Positions 11,544 through 21,450 of a DNA stretch of 64,000 bases are shown one piece after another; position 1 is the stretch's first letter; each line of letters opens with the position of its first letter. The translations under genes and the position numbers were made by a program. The DNA is taken from NCBI GenBank assembly GCA_016617855.1, contig JAECUM010006783.1:39607-103606 (forward strand), in the 5' to 3' direction. Source of the DNA: Megalonaias nervosa (Eukaryota > Mollusca > Bivalvia > Unionida > Unionidae). Below the pieces are notes generated by a model. The model was given only the letters and a program-made list of their open reading frames with translations, had not been told where the DNA came from and did not search any database.

Positions 11544-11801
11544 TTGGGACTAACAATTGAAGATACAAGCGGCGCGGAGCATTATTTATACTGGTTCAAG
11601 ATACCCTTGGCCATATTTGGTGAAGATGTTGGTACCAAGAGTATCATGCAAGCAGCGCATGTATCCGTCCCAAAAAGAAAGAGGCTCAGTCTACCTGATA
11701 GAATCAAATATGTTCTTTACATCATAATCCGCCTAATCAGCATTATATTCGTGTCAGGAAAACGGTTAAACCTTAGGTTACTAAGTCAGACAGAACGCTA
11801 G
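11544..11801 (+). CDS. Terminal ORF segment, unit 4 (intact, ~85 codons)
   Basis: The longest uninterrupted version of this segment. It reads LTIEDTSGAEHYLYWFKI, continues PLAIFGEDVGTKSIMQ, then a basic stretch KRKRLSLPDRIKYV, a hydrophobic run LYIIIRLISIIFV and a basic tail ending SQTER before TAG. The hydrophobic run (~13 residues) could be membrane-associated but is short for a helix. A potential acceptor (CCTCTCTAG) precedes it, so it may be a last exon. No family is recognised. Unit 4 breaks off near 12092, before the invariant block, so this copy has no downstream partner exons inside the array. Confidence 0.35.
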   Translation: MGLTIEDTSGAEHYLYWFKIPLAIFGEDVGTKSIMQAAHVSVPKRKRLSLPDRIKYVLYIIIRLISIIFVSGKRLNLRLLSQTER

Positions 11802-12092
11802 GAATTTTTGCCACTGAGTGTTGTTTCTGCTGAGTTAGCATACGCATGTATAATACAGGAGAGAATATTTTGTACTTCTTTGTAAAGGAAGCAATCTTTA
11901 TCAAAATAAAATAGTTATAGGAGGCAAAATAGAATATAGTTATAGAAGGCAAATAAAGTTAATTTCCATATTTTTTGTGGAAATTATTTCCAATATTATT
12001 TAATGAAAAATTCATCAAATGAAAAATTAGTTTTAATACAATTTAGAGAGAATTTCAATGTTATTACTTTTACTCAAAAATTCTATCCTAAT

Positions 12093-12377
12093 AGAGGTAT
12101 TCATCATTCTCTTCTCTGTACATGCTGAAAACGTAAACTTCATCTTACACCTTACACCCGACGCACTCTCAGAAGTGCGTAATATCAGTAGAGTGTCCCC
12201 ATAAGGACCACCTAGGCGTTATTATTACTGTATGCTTTAAGTTTGATTGTATAGCTGAAACATTTAAGTTGCTAGCATCAAAACAGTCCTTTTAAATAAT
12301 TCTCATGTTTTTTGTTGTGTGGGTCTTTCCCACAGAATAGTAGTCACACGTAACAAAGTCCCACCCCGACCCCAAGA
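12093..12377. other. Non-repeat AT-rich spacer
   Basis: From the break of the tandem array to the SINE tail. It includes a short inverted CGCACTCTCAGAAGTGCG. No gene or known repeat seen. Confidence 0.5.
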
Positions 12378-12386
12378 TGTGTGTGT

Positions 12387-12426
<40 letters not shown>

Positions 12427-12737
12427 TTTGGATTTTTAACGTAGCTTTAACAATTTTCCAGTCATGTCTCTACGATGTCTGCAGTGTGGTAGTTTATGGT
12501 GATGTCTAGCACTGGGACATCATGCCGCAGGCAAATGGCATCATGTCTCACCCAGTCACTTTATCCTCACACCAGGTCAACCAGTCCTAACACTAACCTC
12601 TTAATGCTGAACTGAGCGCCAAGCGAAGCAGCTGCTAGTACCATTTTTATAAGTCTTTGGTATGACTCGGCTGCGGTTCAAACCCGCGATCTCCCGTATC
12701 CGAGGCGGATGCTCTAACCATTTAGGCCACCGGAGCG
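12378..12737 (-). mobile_element. SINE family A (tRNA-Pro-like head), CA tail
   Basis: On the minus strand a tRNA-like head (GCTCCGGTGGCC, anticodon loop CTCGGAT, B-box-like GGGTTTGAACC) is followed by a ~250-bp body and GTTAAAAATCCAAATC, ending in a (CA)n run (12378-12424). The same family lies at 44468-44851 on the plus strand with a (CT)n tail. The acceptor stem is imperfect and the sequence continues past a tRNA, so it is a retroposon and not a tRNA gene. Confidence 0.85.
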
Positions 12738-13107
12738 GTCGGCCCCATATGTAAAGTGAGCTATTTCTGCTCTCAGCATAGGAATCAATGTTATGCTGAA
12801 AGACAAGAACATGTTACCTGCCTCAATTATTCGCTAATAAAGTTTACACTTGAACAGGGATGGAATAAATCAGTTTCACGGAGGTCAAACGTCAAAATAG
12901 TAAATTGTTTGCTTATTTTTCTAACACTAGGATATCGAGAACGCGAATTTGCTTTGTCATCATCTTTCCCTTAATACGACTACAAATGAATATTTTAAAA
13001 AATTCGCTATGGTTTTCATTCAATTAATGCAACAATTTTAAATTCAAGTTGGCTTCACTCCTGTGTTCGAAGACTTCTAATTTCCCTATAATTAAGGTCA
13101 TTGCACA
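12738..13107. other. Intergenic, nothing recognised
   Basis: Ordinary AT-rich sequence. A 72-codon open frame at 12756-12974 shows no protein-like features. Confidence 0.5.
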
Positions 13108-13280
13108 CACAGTATCTTCACAAGGCATATTGTGTACACAGTATCTTCACAAGGCATATTGTGTACACAGTATCTTCACAAGGCATATTGTGTACACAGT
13201 ATCTTCACAAGGCATATTGTGCACACAGTATCTTCACAAGGCATATTGTGTACACAGTATCTTCACAAGGCATACTGCGT
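13108..13280 (+). repeat. 29-bp minisatellite, 6 copies
   Basis: Unit begins CACAGTATCTTCACAAGGCA and continues TATTGTGTA (29 bp). Copies are nearly identical. Because 29 is not a multiple of 3 and the unit has no stop in any forward frame, all three frames stay open across the array, producing spurious ORFs. Confidence 0.95.
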
Positions 13281-13608
13281 AAGCAAAAGCAAAAGAAGCA
13301 TAATTAATTTGAACAAAAATGTACACATAAGTAAGTAAATTGCATATTTTAGTAATAATATGGTTACAATACGGATATATGTGTCTATGCAGTTCATACT
13401 CAGATGTAACAAAGTGGTTATCTACACCAAATGCATAACTCGCTTTTACATGAATCGATTAAATTATTGGACACTTACATTATTATCATATGGTTACAAT
13501 TCACATAAATTTATGCTCATAAGATATTCTTATTCTTTGTATAGACATGCCCTACAATATTCAAATTCTTATGGGCATGTATTTTATGAATTGACATTGT
13601 ATATCACG
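13281..13608. other. AT-rich spacer
   Basis: No gene or repeat recognised. It leads directly into the LTR at 13609. Confidence 0.5.
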
Positions 13609-14493
13609 TGTTACGAATATGTAATTTAATTACTTGTGTGTTAATATTAAATTCTTTTTATTTTATTTTTGTATCATTGCATTTTATTGTAATGATTATT
13701 TTCACGGGATCTGATATTTTTGAAAGAGATATTGTGTTTATATAAAACGTAGCATGACTCGCATAAGCACGATTTTATCCTGCAGTGGTTTGTCGATTTA
13801 GTAAATACAACGCGAAAACGATTAGTTATTGCCAAGGTCATTTTCTTGCCCACGTGTAATTGCATTGTTTTCTGCGCTATTTGATGATGAAATAGCCACG
13901 CGTTCCATCGTGCGCGCATGAAATGACGTCTTAGTTCAGTTTAAAAATACTCAGATCCCCGTGAAATATTTAGTCGTACAATATATCTTCAAGAAGAAGG
14001 ATATATTTCTATTAGGTGCCGTAAAGAGTTGTATTTTTACATCTTTGGAGCTCGAGATGTTTTATCATAGATGACAGCTTGTTCAGAAGTTTATTTATTT
14101 TTTAGAATATAATAATTTATTCCCTGGAGAACTATACAAGTGACAAAAACATTCGATGGAAATTTATTCTAAATTGAAACATTACAAGTTGTGGTTCAAC
14201 GTGGAACTCTTGACATTCGTATAAAGACTTCACCTGACGTCATCATCCTCCATCTTGGAACGTCATCGAGATTCGAACCTAGATTCAGTTAAAACTATTT
14301 AGTGATAGGACTTATATATTTTTTCAGTACTAGCATAAATGTTTGGATTGTCTTCACAAACTGTAAGTCCTATTTTCTGTTTTCACCTTTTCACCGTGTT
14401 TTCTAGGGAAATAAATTATTTTTGTTAAAACTTACAAATCTTGTTGGTTTCACTCTTTTCTTTTGTTACTTTTGAACGAGCCTATACGTAACA
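13609..14493 (+). mobile_element. Solo LTR, TGTTA...TAACA family, copy 1
   Basis: Starts TGTTACGAATATG and ends CCTATACGTAACA, giving inverted TGTTACG/CGTAACA termini. A TATA-like TTTATATAAAA lies near 13737 and AATAAA within GGGAAATAAATTATTT near 14407. Its 3' portion resembles the ends at 46863, 34746 and (inverted) 41165 and 16353. Flanking CACG/CATG match 3 of 4 bases, so the TSD is weak. No internal coding region adjoins it, hence a solo LTR. Confidence 0.65.
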
Positions 14494-14507
14494 CATGCAA
14501 ACTGTAT

Positions 14508-14725
14508 TGTTTACAATACAATACACGACACACCATACAAGACACTAATTGTTTACAATCCAAAACACGACACACCATACAAGACACTAATTGCTTACAA
14601 TACCATACATGGCACACTATACAAGACTCTAGTTGCTTACAGTGCAGTACACGGCACACCATAAAAGACACTAATAGTTAACAATACAATACACGGCACA
14701 CCAAACAAGACACTAATTGTTTACA
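14508..14725 (+). repeat. 42-bp minisatellite, ~5 copies
   Basis: Unit TTGTTTACAATACAATACAC plus GACACACCATACAAGACACTAA, with ~10-20% divergence between copies. The 14-codon period keeps a minus-strand frame open (14450-14671), judged spurious. Confidence 0.9.
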
Positions 14726-14864
14726 TCAGTGGTTTCCAAAGTGGGCGGTATCGTTAATGCTGAATAATGCTTTTAACGAGGTAAGATAATAAGGGGGGGG
14801 GGGGGCGCTGAGGATAACCAAAGTGGCGGTGACCCAAAAAAGTTTGGGAACCACTGGTTTACAT
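14719..14864. mobile_element. hAT-type MITE with perfect 8-bp TSD
   Basis: Element body 14727-14856 (130 bp). Its terminal inverted repeats are CAGTGGTTTCCAAAGTGGGC on the left and, inverted, CAGTGGTTCCCAAACTTTTT on the right. It is flanked by GTTTACAT at 14719-14726 and 14857-14864. The 8-bp TSD and CAGTGG ends are typical of hAT miniature elements. Its interior has a 13-G run. It inserted at the end of the 42-bp minisatellite. Confidence 0.9.
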
Positions 14865-15254
14865 GGTTTGCCGTGCCTGCACCAACTTGTTGAACATGTC
14901 AAATGGTGTCCAGAGAAGGTTATAAATAGTTGAACATGTTACATGGTGTCCAAAGAAGGTTATACATATTAGTGCGCTCTCTTTGTTGGCCAATCACCTG
15001 GTTATTATAGTCAGCGCCAGAATTCAAACTTACAGAAAAGCAAAGTGTCTAGTTAATACATTCTGAATCTTGAAAAATCCAATAGCGCACTACAATAGTG
15101 AATAAAAGAGAATAGTAGATTTATTCCAAAATAGACTGAAGCATTTGTCTTGCACATGACCTGATAGCTTCCCTTAATCCTGTAGACTATATCAGAATAA
15201 CAGAAAACGAGTTGCAGATGATAATTATAGCTCGTATTTATTTGTTTATTTTAC
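14865..15254. other. Spacer with a short duplication
   Basis: Holds a ~50-bp direct duplication (GTTGAACATGT...GGTGTCCA) near 14890-14960. Otherwise nothing recognised. Confidence 0.5.
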
Positions 15255-15512
15255 AATTAATTCAGTGGCGTCACTAGGGTTGGTGTCACCCAATGCGGTA
15301 ATTCATGGTGTCACCCTCATGGACCTCCTTCCTGCACAAAAATTCAAAACTTTTATAGACAGTCATGTACGGTAACTCATGGTGTCACCCTCATGTACCT
15401 GCTTCCTGCACAAAAATTCAAAATTTTTATAGACACTCATTTTGGTGTCACCCCCTCTGATGGTGTCACCCGGTGCGGTCTGCGCCTCCCTAGTGACACC
15501 ACTGAATTCATT
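15255..15512. mobile_element. hAT-type MITE with internal duplication
   Basis: Body 15263-15504, ends CAGTGGCGTCACTAGGG and, inverted, CAGTGGTGTCACTAGGG. TSD-like flanks AATTAATT and AATTCATT agree at 7 of 8 positions. Inside, a ~71-bp segment containing GGTGTCACCCTCATG and TTCCTGCACAAAAATTCAAA occurs twice in tandem (about 15297-15367 and 15369-15440). Confidence 0.85.
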
Positions 15513-15689
15513 AAATATTGTTAAATTGTAACAGGATGTACATTGATGATATAAACCCCTCTCCATCCCCACATACACTCACACTTTTGACCTTTTCTAA
15601 AACAACACTATCCTTTCTAACACAACACTCTCCTTCCTATGTACAAGAACATGTAGGATCTTTGATGACCGACAGGGTTCATATAGTAT

Positions 15690-15724
<35 letters not shown>

Positions 15725-16034
15725 TTATTATTATTATTATATCCAGTCGTGGTCTTGCAGCGCAAATCTGAAAAACCATATATGCAAACATCACACAGCC
15801 CTACTTTGCAGAGTACTTCTCTTATTCGCGCGCAAAACTAGGTCCAATTACGACATGGATAGATGCTAATCGCAACTGGATGTACTTTAAGACGCCAATG
15901 CCCTCCCCCCCCCCCCTTAAAAGAGCATACAAGCTTAATATTCGAAATCATAATATCCCGGCTATGCTATAATCTTGATGCGACCTCTTGTGAAAACACA
16001 CAAAATTTCATATTTAGTTACGTGGAATATATAT
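15513..16034. other. Spacer with triplet and homopolymer repeats
   Basis: Contains (ACT)n/(ATT)n at about 15688-15738 and a C-run at 15903-15916. Open frames here arise from the triplet repeat. No gene seen. Confidence 0.6.
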
Positions 16035-16264
16035 GGCCCCAGGGTGGCCAAGTGGTCAAAGGCGCTCGCCTTTACAGAACACCGACATCTCGCCTCTGGG
16101 TTCGAGTTTCATGCTTAGCCAGCGTGGGTATGTGAGAAAGCTTGTCAGTAGCTTTCCGTGTGTAGTTAGTTCTGCCCGGAATTATTTCTGGTTCATTCTC
16201 CACCAGATATACTGGCAACCATACATGTATCGTGTGCTGAAAAATGGCGTTAAACCAAATCAAC

Positions 16265-16266
<2 letters not shown>
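16035..16266 (+). mobile_element. SINE family B copy 1 (tRNA-Leu-like head)
   Basis: Head GGGTGGCCAAGTGGTCAAAG, GGCGCTCGCC and GGGTTCGAGTT resemble a tRNA-Leu/Ser-type A and B box. A body shared with 43249, 52279 and 54751 follows, containing CTGAAAAATGGCGTTAAAC. It ends in a (TA)n array (16268-16331) instead of the AAC tail. Confidence 0.85.

Positions 16267-16267
<1 letters not shown>

Positions 16268-16352
<85 letters not shown>
16268..16352. repeat. (TA)n followed by (GA)n
   Basis: About 32 TA units, then GA repeats, joining the SINE end to the LTR at 16353. Confidence 0.95.
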
Positions 16353-16353
<1 letters not shown>

Positions 16354-17713
16354 TTACGAGTCTATGCTCTTAAAATAGATAACAGAAAAGAGTGAAAGAC
16401 AACAAGCTTTGTAAAATTATACAAATAAAAGTCCCAAAGAAATCCAAATACTGAAGTCGACGACGTGTCTGTGGTAGCTATTAAAGTGTTGATGTGTCAA
16501 CAGTATTTTTGAATCACAGTAATATAATTCCAGGTTTGAATTCAGTATAAATTCCAGTGAATATCTTTATCCAAGAATTTTATCAGAGTACTTTTGTATT
16601 TCCAGAAAAAATAATCACCTGAAGTCAATAATTTGAAGAAAATAAAATTTAGCCCAACTGGTCACAACATAATACAACTTGAAAGTGCTAAAGCACGAAT
16701 GACCAAGTCCTCACAACTACAAGATTATATAGTTCTCTACTTTACCGCACGTCACAATTAGCATTTTCTAATAAAAAAAAATAAAAAAAAACGCTACCTA
16801 ATGGAAAATAACGTTCTAGAATGATCCTGATGTTTACAAAACAATAACCTGGATTATGTATTCACTTAGGAAACTCCGAAACTTTTGACCTAACTTTGAA
16901 ATAAACAGACAGAAAATAAAAAAGACAATGCTCGTCATTTAAATGTAATAGACACCGGTGCAAACATAAGAGAAAGTGCTTCTTTCAGTAGCGCTAATAC
17001 AAAAGAGGTATTTTCTCTACGTTATAACACTAACTGCGTATCAACTGATGTGATTTATTCGATAACCTGTAAAAAAATGTAATATGCAATATGTTGGACA
17101 AACACTTCAACAAAAGTTTCTAAGAGAATGAATAATCATCGCTTTCATATAAAACAGTTATAGAGATCCTCAGTTTTCCTCTAATATTTCAACACATTTT
17201 AATACCAATAATCACTCTCTACTCGATTTTTCTTTCATGCCAATAGATATTGTGCATGGAGACATGAATAGACTCATAAAAGAAATTTACTGGATTCATA
17301 AATTAGATACTTTATATCCAAATGGCCTAATACCAATGCACTACATAAAATTGTATAAAATAAGTTAGTTTTTTTTTAAACTGATAAATTGTATATCCTT
17401 TATAACAACATAATTATATGTACGACTGTTTGTCTCTATTTTGTTATATTATTTTACAAAACTTTGACCCAAATAAACATATTTATTTCTTCTATTAATA
17501 ATGATCCTGATATCAAGCCCATATACAGAGATAATAATTTAGCTATGTATTAGTTGTTTATATAAAATGAAATAAATGTCAATCAGGTCAAGCAGAAATG
17601 AACTCAGTTTTGGACAAGGTCAAGTCCAGCATACAATGTTACATTACAAAAGCATGTAATGAAATGAAATTTTGTTTAAAAACTAACAAATTAGCAATTA
17701 AATTAAATATAAA

Positions 17714-17717
<4 letters not shown>
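16353..17717 (-). mobile_element. Solo LTR, TGTTA...TAACA family, copy 2, with nested insertion
   Basis: Minus-strand copy of the LTR family, aligning with 41165-42090 over both halves (shared GATGACGTGTCTGT-like, TATCCAAGAATTTTATCAGA and AGTTTTGGACAAGGTCAAGT). A TATATAA motif lies near 16730 (minus). Roughly 550 bp between ~16915 and ~17450 is absent from the 41-kb copy and holds a GIY-YIG fragment. Both ends abut (TA)n/(GA)n, so a TSD cannot be read. Confidence 0.7.
17046..17368 (+). pseudogene. Penelope-like GIY-YIG endonuclease fragment
   Basis: Reads VIYSITCKK, then after a one-base shift in an A-run CNMQYVGQTLQQ, then after another shift MNNHRFHIKQL, a stop, and ...LIKEIYWIHKLDTLYPNGL to TAG at 17366-17368. 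The cysteine pair followed by QYVGQT and the R-x(3)H-R spacing are typical of the GIY-YIG domain that ends Penelope-like retroelements, which nicks target DNA during retrotransposition. At least two frameshifts and one stop make it dead. No reverse transcriptase part is present, so it is a 3'-end fragment, nested inside the LTR at 16353-17717. Confidence 0.75.

Positions 17718-17780
<63 letters not shown>
17718..17780. repeat. (TA)n microsatellite
   Basis: About 31 TA units following the LTR end. Confidence 0.95.
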
Positions 17781-17782
<2 letters not shown>

Positions 17783-19119
17783 GGATTGTTGGGGTGGGGT
17801 GCTCCCAATGTTTGATTTAAACTATAATATAAGTCCCACCCAGGCTCTCTGTTGTTGGATGTTAAACTGAGTGAAAGATAGATGTAAAGCTCCGAGTCCC
17901 CAGTCAGCAATGCCGACGATTCGATGGTAAAATATACAAAAAAGGTTGAAATTCAATGAATAACAATTTAATAACAATTCAATAATCAATGACTCAAATT
18001 CCCAATTACACTCCTTCCGCTCGACCCTTTAATAAGCCTATTGCATCACTTGATTAGCAGTGTGAGATTGATTTCCACCTGTCCTTTTATTTCTACTCAT
18101 CTGCTGTATCCTTTCTCTCTATTATTTCTCCCAATTCCTTCTCGACTTTTCTCCAAATTCTTTCTCCTCCTCCTCCTCGACTTTCTCAAGACTCCTTCTC
18201 CTCCTCGATTTTCTCTAGACTCCTTCTCCTCCTCCTCCACTTTCTCTACCACGACTACTCTTCTGTCGACTTCGACTGTCTCGACTATAGTCTCAATTTC
18301 GTCTCCAACTCTTGAAGACTCGGGACCCAATGGAACCCGAAGTTCTGTGTCCCCTAAAAAGCTTCCTGTGAAAACACAAGGACGGTACAATCTTTTTCCT
18401 TAGCCCTCTCATCTCACACTACACACAGCCTATCATCAGATAACGGCTATTAAATTTCTTCGGTCACGCATTCGTTCACATCGAGATACCCATACGTTCT
18501 TGCATGGTAAACAAACGTCATAATAAAAAGTACGGTATCAATTACTTCTCATACATACATCAATAAATTCCGTCACGTCAATACATATTCCTAATCCCGT
18601 TATACTAAATAATATCACAATAATTAGACACATTTCTTCACCTTACAACTCAAACAAAGTACGCAAATATTCAAATATCCAGGCTCTAATACATGCATAC
18701 GTCCATAGTACTAATCTTACATACTTCAACCATGTTTCCAAATTCACAATTCAAGCATGTGTAAACTCTAACATAACGCATTAATAAATGCACTAGTTTA
18801 CTACGAAGTAACCTAATAGCGAATTACAAAATTAATTCTGACCACAAGCTAACAATCTACATAATTCCACCTCGCACTAATAATTCTCTACGTAGGCTCA
18901 AGCCCATTTCTTAAATACGCATGTAAATGAAACACTACAAAAGTAATTCTACATACTAAACGATCTTAGTAATTCAGTATACATACTACAAATAATTACA
19001 ATTATGATGCCGTAATATTCTGCAAAAATCGATCAAATAACTTACTGACCCTTTCGAAGCTTTGTCTTTCCTTAGAATCTACCTCTTAGTATTGCCGCCA
19101 AATTACGAGTGGCTTCTTC
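17781..19119. other. CT-rich region, possible remainder of the gypsy 3' LTR
   Basis: Lies directly downstream (minus orientation) of the recognised 3' LTR segment. Includes a TTCTCCTCCTC-rich stretch (18140-18250). The 5' LTR is truncated, so no comparison fixes the boundary. No coding signal seen. Confidence 0.3.
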
Positions 19120-19549
19120 TCGGAGTAAACCCTATTGATCCGCAATCCCTCTAGGCTAGTACTAAATTTTCTCTTACAGTCTGAAGTATCATTCAGGTTG
19201 GAATTGTAATCATACCCTCTATCTAAAACTTAGCGGACCATGTCCCTTTCGCTGTTTATCAACGTACTGACGGATGAGAACATGCCCGGCTCACCCCGCG
19301 GGCTTCCCTTTGATCCTTGGACTAAGCTTAAAAACATCAGTGTGATAACTACAAACCTTTGTTTAGATGGTGCGATCTATCGCCTTTGTCGATTCAAGAT
19401 TCCGGTCTCCGGCCGGTCATTTAACATTGCGTAAAAGTTCAGCACTAGCCCGCGGAAATCTTTAGACATCAAACTCAAGGCCGCGGTAATATTCCCAAGA
19501 CAGGTAGATTATAGCTTATACATGACTTATTGCTGGCGCTTAGCAAACA
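19120..19549 (-). mobile_element. Ty3/gypsy element, 3' LTR segment
   Basis: Matches 22027-22457 over ~420 bp (shared AAACCCTATTGATCCGCAAT, CTTAGCGGACCATGTCCCT, GATTCAAGATTCCGGTCTC). On the minus strand it begins TGTTTGCTAAG at 19549, preceded by a G/T-rich tract that could be the polypurine tract. The far end is not defined and may extend toward 17781. Confidence 0.8.
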
Positions 19550-19720
19550 TGACACACACACCCCACGCTTGAGAATAAAATCGGGATTTTATTCCCCCAA
19601 AATTGCTCCAAATGCAGATGTGCGTTACTACACACAATAAAAGAAACGAAATCAAAACGACGCTACACGCTGACTACAGACACGAATATACACACAACAT
19701 ACGGTTATCTACTGCGCGAC

Positions 19721-20300
19721 CTACGCCATTTCAGCACTCCTGCTCATGAAATCGGCCCCTACGTTCTCGGTTCCTTTCACGTATCTGATCTGCATCTGAT
19801 ACTGCTGTAAGAACAGTGACCATCTCATTAAGCGTCCATTTGACATTTTCGCCTGTGCGAGATACGCGAGGGGTTGGTGGTTGGTCTCCAATATGAACTT
19901 CTGCCCGTATAAGAACCGCTCGAACTGTGATATCCCGAACATGATTCTGAGGCATTCCCTCTCCGATGCGGAGTAGTTCTTCTCAGCAGCAGACAGTTTC
20001 TGACTGCCGTACGCGACGGGAAAAAGCGTCCCCTCGTTCTCTTATAGTAGTACTGCTTCTAGGCCCGTGTCAGATGCTTCAATGCGGAGCACATCGGAAT
20101 ACCCCGCCAGCAACATCTCTGTTTCCACCCGCTGCTCCGCAGTTAACATGGGGTTGCACTCCACCTCCGAGGGTGTCTCAGCCCTCGTTAATGGACAGCT
20201 CGGGACGGTGTTCGCATTTTCTGTGTCGCCTTCAGCGTCCTCGGTGACGATAGTGGCGACGACGAACTCGCTGGCGGTCTCTCTTTCTCGGTATCTCTTA
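19721..20300 (-). pseudogene. Gypsy RT stub joined to RNase H
   Basis: One minus-strand frame runs from the integrase end through an RT N-terminal stub (MLTAEQRVETEMLLAGYSD) directly into an RNase H start (EASDTGLEAVLL), then a TAA in place of a sense codon, and on through SERE-, ETNHQPLAYL and VKGTENVGADFMSRS. The RT catalytic core (~250 residues, including the YxDD box) is missing between stub and RNase H. RNase H removes the RNA strand during reverse transcription. Without the RT core and with the stop the element cannot be active. Confidence 0.85.
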
Positions 20301-21450
20301 AGGAGATTAACATGGTGCAGCTTCACCTTAGTCGGTAGTCGTATCCGGTAGGTTTGACCCCGACCTTCCCGGTTACGACGTACTGCCACCTCCAAGAAAC
20401 TTTCGGCTTGTTGTGTTCTTGGGGAAACATCAACAACACTTTGTCCCCTACTTCATACTGGCTTGGTTTCGCGCGCTTGTTGTAATACTTCGCCTGACGC
20501 GACTTCGCTCGCTTGAGGTTCTCCTGTGCTAGGGTAAAACCTTCTTCCAGTTTGTTTCGAAAATCCGCGACGTACTGATAGGTAGTACGTACCTCTTTGA
20601 TAGAGTGATCGTCTGTCCACAACTGTCTCAGTACACACGTACGGTCCTCCCATACAAGAGTTCAAAGGAAGAAAACACTTAAACTCGCTTGTGGTACTTC
20701 CCGATATGCGAAAAGCATAGCAGGAATATACCGCTCCAAATCTTTGGGACGGCCTTTACACACCTTCTTAAGCGTGTTTTTCAAAGACCCATTCAACCGC
20801 TCGACCAGTCCGTTATAATGGGGGTGATACGGTGTAGTCGTGAGGTGCCTAATCGACATCAGTCGGTTCTCCTCTTCCATCACGCGACTCATGAATTGTG
20901 TCCCTTGATCGGTCAGGATCGAATCGGGCACTCCGACACTTGACCAAATCTCAAACAGCGCTTCAGCGACGGTTTCTGAATCAATATTACACAACTTGAC
21001 AGCCCCCCGGATAGCGTGTAGCGTAATCTATGACCGTTAAAATATACCGATTTCCTTATGCCGACACGGGTTTTATCGGTCCGATCAAATCCATCGCGAT
21101 GCGTCGAAATGGTTCATCGATAAGAGGTGTACTACTCCCCAAGTGGACGGGCCGATGATCCGTTTTCGGTGGCATTCTCTGACACTTGTCACAGGAGAAG
21201 CAAAACCGCTTAACATCTCCTTGGACTCCTGGTCAGTAGAATCTCTTGACAAGACGATCATGCGTCTTGGCAATTCCCATGTGTCCTCCCATGAGACTTT
21301 CATGCAGGAGTTTCAACACTTCACCTCAATTTTCCTTTGGCACGACGACTTGCGTGAAGTGCTCGTGTTCTTTCCTGGCGTGGCGATACAAGATCTTCTT
21401 GTACAAGAACTTCACCACTCCATTCGGAGTTTCTTTCTCCGTTCCTTCTG
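20300..21450 (-). pseudogene. Gypsy integrase (frameshifted)
   Basis: An N-terminal HHCC zinc-binding part (LHESLMGGHMGIAKTH... CFSCDKC), catalytic core aspartates in AMDLIGP, TVIDYATRYP and LTDQGTQF, the catalytic Glu in NGLVERLNG, then a C-terminal part with VGDKVLLMFP and HVNLLKRY. The D,D-35-E residues are visible, so the core was functional in an ancestor. Stops near 21085 and 21265 and frameshifts near 21000, 20660 and 20330 break it. It lies between protease and RT/RNase H, whereas in most Ty3/gypsy elements integrase comes last. Confidence 0.85.

Larger units (their letters stand above)
1..12092. repeat. Tandem array of a ~3.7 kb unit
   Basis: A long unit repeats head to tail. Copies begin at 1, 3693, 7437 and 11129, each with the same start (TAATACAAATAATTAGATAT), giving lengths of 3692, 3744 and 3692 bp and a partial fourth copy that breaks off near 12092. 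Units 1 and 3 share private variants and length, so the larger period is 7,436 bp. The array probably continues left of the window. No transposase, reverse transcriptase or terminal repeats were seen, so it looks like a duplicated locus and not a mobile element (inference). Between the protein-like segments the unit is AT-rich, with a poly-T/TTA run (1210-1270, 4911-4975, 8647-8706) and a GA-rich run near 3380. Confidence 0.95.

Noticed and set aside
12660..12737. tRNA-Pro gene (minus)
   Set aside because: The acceptor stem does not pair and the sequence continues into a SINE body that recurs at 44468.
18041..18403. Ser/Leu-rich ORF
   Set aside because: Comes from a CT-rich low-complexity stretch with open frames on both strands.
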